From NCBI GenBank assembly GCA_903893335.1, contig CAITLX010000743.1, positions 1 through 5,757 on the forward strand: 5,757 bases of DNA, given 5' to 3'. Position numbers and translations under genes: made by a program. The DNA is from an uncultured delta proteobacterium (GTDB lineage: Bacteria; Myxococcota_A; Polyangia; Polyangiales; Polyangiaceae). How positions within the stretch are numbered: the stretch's first letter is position 1; each line of letters begins with the position of its first letter. Positions 1-5,551 of the stretch are shown here, in pieces. The notes below the pieces were generated by a model. It was not told where the DNA came from and searched no databases. It saw only the letters and a list, made by a program, of their open reading frames with translations.

Positions 1-385
1 CCGGCAGGCTGCACGCAGCGGCGAGCGTCAGCGCGCCCCCCATGCAGAAGCCCGTCACGCCGACCGCGCCCGTCGAGCGCGGGTGCGCGCCGAGGTACGC
101 GATGGCGCCCGCGAGGTGATCGAGCGCGCCCGGCCAGTCGAGGTGGTTCATCCGGTGCGAGGCCTCGTCGGCGTCGGCCGCGACGGCGCCGTCGTAGAGA
201 TCGACCGCGAGGGTGACGAAGCCCTCGGCGGCGAAGCGGTCGGCGTAGGCGCGCATGTGGTCGTTGAGGCCCCACCACTCCTGGATGAGCACGAGGGCGG
301 GCGCCTTCGCGTCGCCGGCGGGAACGGAGAGCGCGCCGCCGACGTCGCGACCGCTGGCGCTGGGGTATCGAACGGGCTGGGACAT
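1..385 (-). CDS. Dienelactone hydrolase family protein (3' part cut by window edge)
   Basis: This is the first 128 residues of an alpha/beta hydrolase of the dienelactone hydrolase (carboxymethylenebutenolidase-like) family, cytoplasmic with no signal peptide. The protein begins MSQPVRYPSASGRDVGGAL. The segment LVLIQEWWGLNDHMR (31-45) is the family's first strand and oxyanion region, with Glu36 at the position of the glutamate that interacts with the nucleophile in Pseudomonas dienelactone hydrolase. VTLAVDLYDG (58-67) follows. The nucleophile elbow is GFCMGG (112-117) with Cys114 as the presumed catalytic cysteine. The Asp and His of the Cys-His-Asp triad would lie beyond base 1. Family members are usually about 220-250 residues, so roughly half is present. 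It starts 13 bases after the adenosine deaminase stop, with a good ribosome binding site, so the two are probably one transcript. The family assignment is firm; the substrate is unknown, since most homologues are not true chlorocatechol-pathway enzymes. Confidence 0.93.
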   Translation of the reverse strand, partial: MSQPVRYPSASGRDVGGALSVPAGDAKAPALVLIQEWWGLNDHMRAYADRFAAEGFVTLAVDLYDGAVAADADEASHRMNHLDWPGALDHLAGAIAYLGAHPRSTGAVGVTGFCMGGALTLAAACSLP

Positions 386-391
386 GGCGGG

Positions 392-396
392 CTCCG
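392..396 (-). promoter_or_regulatory. Ribosome binding site of the dienelactone hydrolase gene
   Basis: On the minus strand CGGAG lies 6 bases before the ATG at 385-383, in the 13-base gap after the deaminase stop codon (401-399). The spacing is ideal and fixes the hydrolase start. Confidence 0.7.
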
Positions 397-398
397 GG

Positions 399-1544
399 TC
401 AGTTCTTCGCCGAGCCGACGAACGCGCTCGAGCGCGGGCGCTCGGTCTCGCGCGGCGGGGGGGCCGAGGGGCGCACGGTGCCGTCGTCGTCGTAGCGCGC
501 GAGCTCCTCGCCGACCTGGCGAAGCTGCGCCTGGCGCTCGTGGAACGGCAGGAACGAGCTCTTGAAGCCGCCCATGATGATCGACTTGATGTCGCGCAGC
601 CCGAGGCCCATCTGCGTGTGGCAGAGCCAGAGCTCGCGCGAGACGGTGGTGTCGGTGACCAGGCGGTTGTCGGTGTTGACCGTCACGCGCAGGCCGAGGT
701 CGAAGTAGAGCTTGAGCGGGTGCGATTTCAGGTCGCGCACGGCGCCCGTCTGCACGTTCGACGACGGGCAGCACTCGAGCGGGATGCGGTGGTCGTTCAT
801 GTAGTGCAGCAGATCGCCGTCCTCGCGCAGGCGGCAGCCGTGGCCGATGCGGTGCGCGCCGCAGACATGGATGGCCTGCGCGATCGACTCGGGGCCGTAG
901 GCCTCGCCGGCGTGGATGGTGACGTTGATGTTGTTGTCGCGCACCAGCTGGAAGGCCGCCTTGTGGTGCTTGGCGGGGTGGTCGTACTCGGCCCCGGCGA
1001 GGTCGAAGCCGACGACGCCGCGCCCCTTGTAGGCGACGGCCAGCTCGGCCATCTCGAGCGACGACTCGGCCGAGACGTTGCGGATGCCGCAGACGATGAC
1101 GTTGGACTCGATGCCGTAGGCGTCGCGCGCGGCCTTGAGCCCGCCGAGCACGGCCTCGATGACGCCGGTGAGCTTGAGCCCGCGGCGCGTGTGGAGCATG
1201 GGCGCGTAGCGCACCTCCATGTAGCGGACGTTCTCGCGGGCGGCGTCCTCGGCCAGCTCGAACGCGATGCGGTGCAGCGCCGCCTCGGTCTGCATCACGC
1301 GCAGCGTGACGTCGAACGCCTTGAGGTAGTCGACGAGCGAGCCGCAGTTCTCGCCGAGGTGCATCGCGTGGCGAAGCTCGTCGGGGTCGCGCGACGGCAG
1401 CTCGATGTTGCCCTGCTGCGCGAGCTCGAGGATCGTCTCGAGACGCAGCGAGCCGTCGAGGTGGACGTGCAGGTCGGTCTTGGGGAGCTTCTGAAAGAGC
1501 TCGAGCGGAAGCTTGGGGGACTCGTCCATGACCGAAGGTATCAC
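399..1544 (-). CDS. add: Adenosine deaminase
   Basis: This is a cytoplasmic zinc enzyme that hydrolyses adenosine or deoxyadenosine to inosine or deoxyinosine plus ammonia (purine salvage). From the GTG start it is 381 residues, close to the usual 330-370 plus a Pro/Arg-rich tail (about 355-381) that looks disordered. Motifs in order are TDLHVHLDGSLR with zinc ligands His26 and His28; YMEVRYAP (108-115); GFDLAGAE (179-186); IHAGEA with zinc ligand His211 and catalytic Glu214; HRIGHG with His235; and NTDNRL with zinc ligand Asp292. The spacings 211-235 (24) and 211-292 (81) equal those of mouse ADA (214-238, 214-295). Asn293 replaces the second Asp of the classical TDDP motif; NTDN occurs in a known bacterial subgroup (from memory), so activity is expected. 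Start choice: GTG at 1544 has GAGG 6 bases upstream; ATG at 1529 (376 residues) lacks any such site but is possible. It lies between the VKOR fusion and the hydrolase on the same strand. Confidence 0.96.
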   Translation of the reverse strand: MIPSVMDESPKLPLELFQKLPKTDLHVHLDGSLRLETILELAQQGNIELPSRDPDELRHAMHLGENCGSLVDYLKAFDVTLRVMQTEAALHRIAFELAEDAARENVRYMEVRYAPMLHTRRGLKLTGVIEAVLGGLKAARDAYGIESNVIVCGIRNVSAESSLEMAELAVAYKGRGVVGFDLAGAEYDHPAKHHKAAFQLVRDNNINVTIHAGEAYGPESIAQAIHVCGAHRIGHGCRLREDGDLLHYMNDHRIPLECCPSSNVQTGAVRDLKSHPLKLYFDLGLRVTVNTDNRLVTDTTVSRELWLCHTQMGLGLRDIKSIIMGGFKSSFLPFHERQAQLRQVGEELARYDDDGTVRPSAPPPRETERPRSSAFVGSAKN

Positions 1545-1550
1545 ACGACG

Positions 1551-1554
1551 CCTC
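1551..1554 (-). promoter_or_regulatory. Probable ribosome binding site of adenosine deaminase
   Basis: On the minus strand GAGG lies 6 bases before the GTG at 1544-1542 and 21 bases before the alternative ATG at 1529. It therefore favours the GTG start. The match is short, so the choice is not certain. Confidence 0.45.
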
Positions 1555-1593
1555 GCCGCGTCACCGCGAGCCGCGGCGCGCGCGGGCGACCGG

Positions 1594-2679
1594 TCACCGG
1601 GCGGCGCGTCGCGCGTAGGCGGCGAACGCGCCCCACGCGAGCAGCACGCCCGAGGCGAAGGCCCACGCGCCCCAGCGGGGGGCGTCGTGGCCGGCCACCG
1701 CGCTCGCGAGGACCGCGCGCAGCTCGGCGGCCGTCTGCAGGCCGAGCAGGCGCGTCTCGCCGATGAAGACCATGGGCAGGCCGCGAACGGCCGTCTCGTC
1801 CCACACCGCGCGCGTCCAGGCGACGTCGGCGTCGATGCGCGCGTCGGGCCGGGCGCTCGCGAGGCAGGCGTCGAACGCGGCGCCCGACGCCCCGGCTGCC
1901 TCGGCTGCGCGCCGACACCCCTCGTCGCTCAGCGACTCGGAGCCGAAGAGCGCGTCGGCCATCGCCTCGCCCGCGCGCTGCTCGTCGGCGCAGCACCAGG
2001 CCCGCGCCGCGGCGCGCGCGTGGCTGTGCTGCGTGAGCGGCATCTGCACGCGCGTGAGGTGCACGCGGTCGCCGTAGGGGGCGAGCTCCTGGCGCAAGAT
2101 GGGGTGAAGCTGGCGGCAGAACGGGCACTCGAAGTCGGCGATCTCGACGACGTTGATCTTGCCGGGGACCCACAGCGCCGCGACGCGGCGCGGCACCGGC
2201 GGCGAGGGCTCGACCACCGTCCACGCGAGCGGCATCGCCGCGGCGAGCAGAGCGCCCGCGGCCCAGACGCGCACGCGCGGGGCGTCGTCGTCGCGCCACG
2301 CGAGGGCCGCGACCGCGATGAGCATGGCCGGCACGTCGACCAGCAGGCACAGCTTGCAGAACGCGCCGATGGCCACCGCCTGAAGCACGACGAGCCCGAG
2401 CGCCACGAGCCCACCGGCCAGCGCGAGCGCGCGCGTAGCCTTGCGCGCGCCCCGCACGAGCGAGACGGCGAGCAGCGAGGCGAAGCCGACGACGCCGACG
2501 AGCGGCACGGGGATCGGCCCGATCGACGCCCAGCGCGACGCGCGCACGCGGTCGCACGCCGACCCAGCCGCGCAGAACGCCGGGACGGGGCGCAGGTAGT
2601 CGAGCAGCAGCGCGACGCTCACCGTGAGCGCGACGATGGCGAGGAGGCGCAGCCACGTGCTGGGCGAGACGCGCTTCAT
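1594..2679 (-). CDS. Vitamin K epoxide reductase-thioredoxin (DsbA-like) fusion, membrane disulfide-forming protein
   Basis: This 361-residue inner-membrane protein is predicted to make protein disulfides in the periplasm and pass the electrons to quinone, the role DsbB plus DsbA play elsewhere. Helix 1 is about 9-29. The periplasmic loop carries Cys36 and Cys42, five residues apart as in Synechococcus VKOR. Helices 2 and 3 are about 55-75 and 83-105. The quinone-site CKLC is Cys108/Cys111, at the start of helix 4 (106-128). Helix 5 is about 137-157. A thioredoxin/DsbA-like domain then spans roughly 165-330: EIADFECPFCRQLHP with the redox pair Cys185/Cys188, a helical insert containing the adjacent pair Cys229-Cys230, and the cis-proline motif GLPMVFIG at Pro302. 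A sixth hydrophobic segment (about 336-355) followed by YARRAAR ends the protein, which is unusual for this fusion. The reading frame stays open upstream, but MKRVSPSTW, a positive end followed by helix 1, is the natural start. Its ribosome binding site is weak. It may lead an operon with the deaminase. Confidence 0.93.
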   Translation of the reverse strand: MKRVSPSTWLRLLAIVALTVSVALLLDYLRPVPAFCAAGSACDRVRASRWASIGPIPVPLVGVVGFASLLAVSLVRGARKATRALALAGGLVALGLVVLQAVAIGAFCKLCLLVDVPAMLIAVAALAWRDDDAPRVRVWAAGALLAAAMPLAWTVVEPSPPVPRRVAALWVPGKINVVEIADFECPFCRQLHPILRQELAPYGDRVHLTRVQMPLTQHSHARAAARAWCCADEQRAGEAMADALFGSESLSDEGCRRAAEAAGASGAAFDACLASARPDARIDADVAWTRAVWDETAVRGLPMVFIGETRLLGLQTAAELRAVLASAVAGHDAPRWGAWAFASGVLLAWGAFAAYARRAAR

Positions 2680-2764
2680 GGGCGGGCGGGGCCTGGTAAC
2701 GCGGGGCACGGCTCGGAGCAAGGAGCGCGCTGCGCCGGCCGCTCTTTCCCCGATCGATCTGCTG

Positions 2765-2843
2765 GCAGCCTCGGCTTTCAAGCTGCTCGCGGGGCCGGCG
2801 CCGTTCGCTTCAGACGCTGCCCCGGCTTGAAAGCCGAGGCAGC
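2765..2843. repeat. REP-like palindromic repeat pair, inverted (one partial, one complete)
   Basis: The complete unit is 2816-2843: arms GCTGCCCCGGCTT and AAGCCGAGGCAGC around a 2-base GA loop, 12 of 13 pairs on the plus strand (a further C-G pair outside, 2815/2844). On the minus strand the single mismatch becomes a G.T (G.U in RNA) wobble, so that strand pairs throughout. A partial unit at 2765-2785 lies in the opposite orientation. The 16 bases 2768-2783 are an exact inverted repeat of 2825-2840, so the pair can also form one large cruciform with a loop of about 40 bases. The same family recurs at 5535-5598. No T-run follows, so it is not a standard intrinsic terminator, and its position upstream of two divergent genes also argues against that role. 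Confidence 0.75.
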
Positions 2844-2862
2844 GCAGACGGAGACCGGATTT

Positions 2863-2887
2863 CAGCCCGCGGGCTGCGCGCGGGCTG
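2863..2887. repeat. GC-rich stem-loop next to the REP-like pair
   Basis: CAGCCCGCG (2863-2871) pairs perfectly with CGCGGGCTG (2879-2887) around a 7-base loop. A competing perfect 14-base palindrome, CAGCCCGCGGGCTG, sits at 2863-2876. The two folds are mutually exclusive. It lies 19 bases from the REP-like hairpin and may be part of the same composite element. Function is unknown; it would be upstream of the kinase promoter candidate. Confidence 0.55.
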
Positions 2888-3069
2888 GGCTGCGCAGGGC
2901 CCTGGGCACAGCGGACGGAAATCGGGATAGGATGACCTCTGGGGGGATGGTCGAGGGGGGGACTTCTTGGCATCGCCTCGTGTGGCTCGTCGGCGGCACA
3001 GCGCCGCTCGTCGAGCGGATGTCGTACGGGTCGGGCGCAGCGTGCTGCGTCCGGGACGCGACCTCGACC

Positions 3070-3073
3070 GGAG
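3070..3073 (+). promoter_or_regulatory. Ribosome binding site of the hybrid kinase
   Basis: GGAG lies 9 bases before the ATG at 3083. A second partial match, AAGG (3079-3082), touches the ATG and is too close to act. No other ATG, GTG or TTG occurs in this frame after the upstream in-frame stop at 2933-2935, so the start is well supported. Confidence 0.6.
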
Positions 3074-3082
3074 CGCGCAAGG

Positions 3083-5551
3083 ATGACGCGAAACGCCAGC
3101 GACCCGACCGCCGATGCCCAGAGGGCGCGAGCGCAGACGGCTGAGTTCGAGCAACGGAGCGCGCAGGCCGCTGAGCTCGAACGGGCGCGCGCGCAGATCG
3201 CCGAGCTGCAGCGGAGCCTGGAGAGCTGCCGCTCGGCCGCCGAGCGCGCGGAGAGTCTCAGCCGACGGCTGGACGAATCGTCGGACCCCCAGTTCTCGTT
3301 CACGGCCGACGGGCTCTACACCTTCGCCAACCGAGCCTTCGCCGAAGGGGTCGGCAAGCCGCTCGACGAGATCGTCGGCAAGCGGATCTCGGACGTGTTC
3401 TCGAAGGACGAGGCCGACAAGCGCCTCGCGGCGCTCGCCGAGGTCATCCGCACCGGCAAGCCGACGCTGCTCGAGGTCCGCGTGCCGACGGCGACCGGCG
3501 ACACCTTCTACCTGACGACGATCACCCCCGTCCCGGACGCGACCGGGGCGCTCACCTCGGCGGTCTGCTCCTCGAAGAACATCACCGAGCGCAAGCGAGC
3601 GCAGGAGGCGCTGCGCGAGCAGGAGTCGCGCTGGGCCTTCGCCGTCGAGGTGGCGGGCGCCGGCGTGCTCGACTGGGACATCCAGACCGGAGCGGTGCAC
3701 TTCTCCGATCGCTGGTTGAGCGTGACGGGCTACACGCGCGACGAGATCGTGCCTCACCTCGACACGCTGACGTCGCTCGTGCACCCGGACGACCTGCCGG
3801 TCGCGATGGCCGACGTGCAGGAGGTCGTCGCCGGCCGCAAGGAGGTGCACGCCATCGAGCACCGGCTCAAGCACAAGAAGGGGCACTGGATCTGGGTGCA
3901 GGCGCGGAGCCGCATCTCCGCGTGGGGCGCCGGGGGAGAGCCGCTGCACATGATCGGCACGCACACCGACATCACCGAGCGCAAGCGCGCGGAGGAGGCG
4001 CTGCGCGAGAGCGAGGAGCGCCACCGCACCGTCGTCCAGACCGCGATGGACGGCTTCTGGCTCGTCGAGCACGACGGGCGCCTCCTCGAGGTCAACGAGA
4101 CCTACTGCCGGATGAGCGGCTACGACGCGCGCGAGCTGACGACGCTGCGCATCTCCGACGTCGAGGCCTCCGAGTCGCCCGCCGACACCACAGCCCACAT
4201 CGAGCGGATCTTGACCACGGGCGAGTCTCGCTTCGAGTCCGTCCACCGGCGCAAGGACGGAGCGCTCTTCGACGTGGAGGTCAGCGTGAAGCGCTCCCCC
4301 GACGAGAGCGGGCGGATGGTCGTGTTCCTGCGCGACATCACGGCGCGCAAGCGAGCCGAGCACGAGAGGGCGAAGCTCGAGGCGCAGCTCCGGCAGGCGC
4401 AGAAGATGGAGTCGGTGGGCCGACTGGCCGGCGGCGTGGCGCACGACTTCAACAACATGCTCGCGGTCATCCTCGGGCGGGCCGAGCTCGCCCTCGCGCG
4501 GGGGGACTCGACGCCCCCCTTGCGCGAGCACCTCGAGGAGATCCGCGGCGCGGCCCGGCACTCGGCGGACCTCACGCGGCAATTGCTCGCCTTCGCGCGC
4601 AGGCAGACCGTCGCGCCGCAGGTGCTCGACCTGAACGACACCGTGGCCAGGATGCTCGGCATGCTGCAGCGGGTCATCGGCGAGAACGTGAGGCTCACCT
4701 GGTCGGCCGGCGCGGGGCTCTGGGCGGTCAGCATCGATCCGTCGCAGCTCAACCAGGTGCTCGCCAATCTCTGCGTCAACGCCCGCGACGCCATCGACAC
4801 GGTCGGCACGCTGGTCATCGGGACGAGCAACCGCACGCTCGGCGAGCGCGAGTGCGCCACGCACCCCGGCGCTCACCCCGGCGACTACGTCTGCCTCGCG
4901 GTCCGCGACGACGGCAGCGGCATGAGCGACGAGGTGCTGGCCCACCTCTTCGAGCCCTTCTTCACGACCAAGGAGGTCGGCAAGGGGACGGGGCTCGGCC
5001 TCGCCACGGTGTACGGCATCGTCGAGCAGAACCGCGGCTTCATCGAGGTGCAATCGGAGCGCGGAGCAGGGACGACCTTTGCCATCTACCTGCCGCGCCA
5101 CACGCACGCCTCCGAGGCGCCGCAGGCAGAACCGGTGGAGACCGTGCCGCCGTCGGGGCCCGAGACGGTGCTGCTGGTCGAGGACGAGCGCGCCGTGCTC
5201 GCGTTGACCCAGACGATGCTCGAGCAGATGGGCTACGCCGTCGTGTCGGCGTCCACGCCGCGCGAGGCCTTGCGCCTGGCGATGGAGCGCCCGGGCACGA
5301 TCGATCTGCTCCTGTCCGACGTGGTCATGCCCGAGATGAACGGCCGCGACCTCGCCGCCGAGCTTGCCACGCTCCACCCTCGCACCCGGTGCCTCTTCAT
5401 GTCGGGCTACGCCGCCGACCTCATTGCCCACCACGGCGTGCTCGAACCGGGGGTGCACTTCGTGCAGAAGCCCTTCTCGACCGACGAGCTTGCCGCCAAG
5501 GTGCGCGCAGCGCTCGGCGAGCGGGGTGACCACACGGCAGCCCCGGCCTGA
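3083..5551 (+). CDS. Soluble multi-PAS hybrid sensor histidine kinase with C-terminal receiver
   Basis: This 822-residue kinase has no membrane segment or signal peptide, so it should sense a cytoplasmic or diffusible cue. An Ala/Glu/Arg-rich coiled coil (about 10-65) is followed by three PAS domains: 69-170 (FSFTADGLYTFANRAF), 183-300 (PAS_3 type, WDIQTGAVHFSDRWLSVTGY, ending GTHTDITERKRAEEAL) and 312-424 (ending FLRDITARKRAE). HisKA follows, with phospho-accepting His454 in GGVAHDFNNMLAVI. The HATPase has the N box at 556-570 (ending NLCVNARDA), G1 DDGSGM (609-614), F box FEPFFTTK (623-630), G2 GKGTGLGL (633-640) and G3 GAGTTF (661-666). The receiver (about 694-812) has the acidic pair Glu700/Asp701, phospho-acceptor Asp746 in LLLSDVVMPEMNG, switch Ser774 and Lys796 in QKPF. 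All catalytic residues are present. No sensor-specific residues for haem or flavin are recognisable. There is no DNA-binding output and no adjacent regulator, so His-to-Asp transfer probably ends at an unlinked phosphotransfer protein or regulator. The last residues TAAPA and the stop are encoded by a palindromic repeat. Confidence 0.96.
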   Translation: MTRNASDPTADAQRARAQTAEFEQRSAQAAELERARAQIAELQRSLESCRSAAERAESLSRRLDESSDPQFSFTADGLYTFANRAFAEGVGKPLDEIVGKRISDVFSKDEADKRLAALAEVIRTGKPTLLEVRVPTATGDTFYLTTITPVPDATGALTSAVCSSKNITERKRAQEALREQESRWAFAVEVAGAGVLDWDIQTGAVHFSDRWLSVTGYTRDEIVPHLDTLTSLVHPDDLPVAMADVQEVVAGRKEVHAIEHRLKHKKGHWIWVQARSRISAWGAGGEPLHMIGTHTDITERKRAEEALRESEERHRTVVQTAMDGFWLVEHDGRLLEVNETYCRMSGYDARELTTLRISDVEASESPADTTAHIERILTTGESRFESVHRRKDGALFDVEVSVKRSPDESGRMVVFLRDITARKRAEHERAKLEAQLRQAQKMESVGRLAGGVAHDFNNMLAVILGRAELALARGDSTPPLREHLEEIRGAARHSADLTRQLLAFARRQTVAPQVLDLNDTVARMLGMLQRVIGENVRLTWSAGAGLWAVSIDPSQLNQVLANLCVNARDAIDTVGTLVIGTSNRTLGERECATHPGAHPGDYVCLAVRDDGSGMSDEVLAHLFEPFFTTKEVGKGTGLGLATVYGIVEQNRGFIEVQSERGAGTTFAIYLPRHTHASEAPQAEPVETVPPSGPETVLLVEDERAVLALTQTMLEQMGYAVVSASTPREALRLAMERPGTIDLLLSDVVMPEMNGRDLAAELATLHPRTRCLFMSGYAADLIAHHGVLEPGVHFVQKPFSTDELAAKVRAALGERGDHTAAPA
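3131..3220 (+). repeat. Three 30-base tandem repeats encoding the kinase coiled coil
   Basis: Units start at 3131, 3161 and 3191. Each begins GCGCAG and encodes AQxAE(F/L) at residues 17-22, 27-32 and 37-42, giving a strict 10-residue period; the flanking RARAQ recurs at 14-18 and 34-38. Third-base differences between units show they are not a very recent duplication. They fall inside the predicted N-terminal coiled coil. Confidence 0.6.
3581..4009 (+). repeat. 39-base direct repeats flanking the second PAS domain
   Basis: Bases 3581-3619 and 3971-4009 match at 37 of 39 positions and encode ITERKRAQEALRE and ITERKRAEEALRE, the linkers after PAS1 and PAS2. They are 390 bases apart, exactly 130 codons, so the unit between them is one PAS module in frame. 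The third linker (DITARKRAEHE, residues 418-428) is more divergent. Confidence 0.7.

Larger units (their letters stand above)
2680..3082. other. Divergent intergenic region between VKOR fusion and sensor kinase
   Basis: About 400 bases separate the two divergent start codons. No convincing gene lies here: the open frames have poor codon composition or no recognisable product. The part near VKOR (2760-2890) holds two kinds of palindromic repeat, listed separately. The kinase-proximal part (2890-3082) should carry the kinase promoter. The only candidate I see is TAGGAT at 2928-2933, with GGCACA 17 bases upstream at 2905-2910, a poor sigma-70-like match. I find no sigma-54 site and no clear VKOR promoter. 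Confidence 0.6.

Noticed and set aside
1545..1593. Terminator or attenuator between VKOR and the deaminase
   Set aside because: Only short, low-specificity GC pairings such as CTCGC/GCGAG and the 8-base GACCGGTC are present, as expected by chance in this composition.
255..1766. A 503-codon plus-strand open frame opposite adenosine deaminase
   Set aside because: The opposite strand encodes a full adenosine deaminase with correct motif spacing; this frame is low complexity and its shadow.
2862..3080. A 72-codon minus-strand frame in the intergenic region
   Set aside because: No ribosome binding site of note, no similarity I recognise, Pro/Arg/Ser-rich and partly encoded by the palindrome at 2863-2887.
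2967..3086. A 39-residue leader peptide from TTG whose stop overlaps the kinase start as ATGA
   Set aside because: The overlap is the kind used for coupled translation, but the start is a weak TTG, third positions are not GC-biased (many CGT, GCT) and the product is Arg-rich without meaning.
2947..3144. A 65-residue plus-strand frame starting ATG after a G-run
   Set aside because: Moderate third-position bias, but it overlaps the first 20 codons of the kinase, has no recognisable product and matches the general shadow-frame composition.
2680..3303. A longer VKOR protein starting at 3303
   Set aside because: The extension crosses the intergenic repeats and the kinase start, is Arg/Ala/Ser-rich with no domain, and would bury the natural signal-like start MKRVSPSTW.
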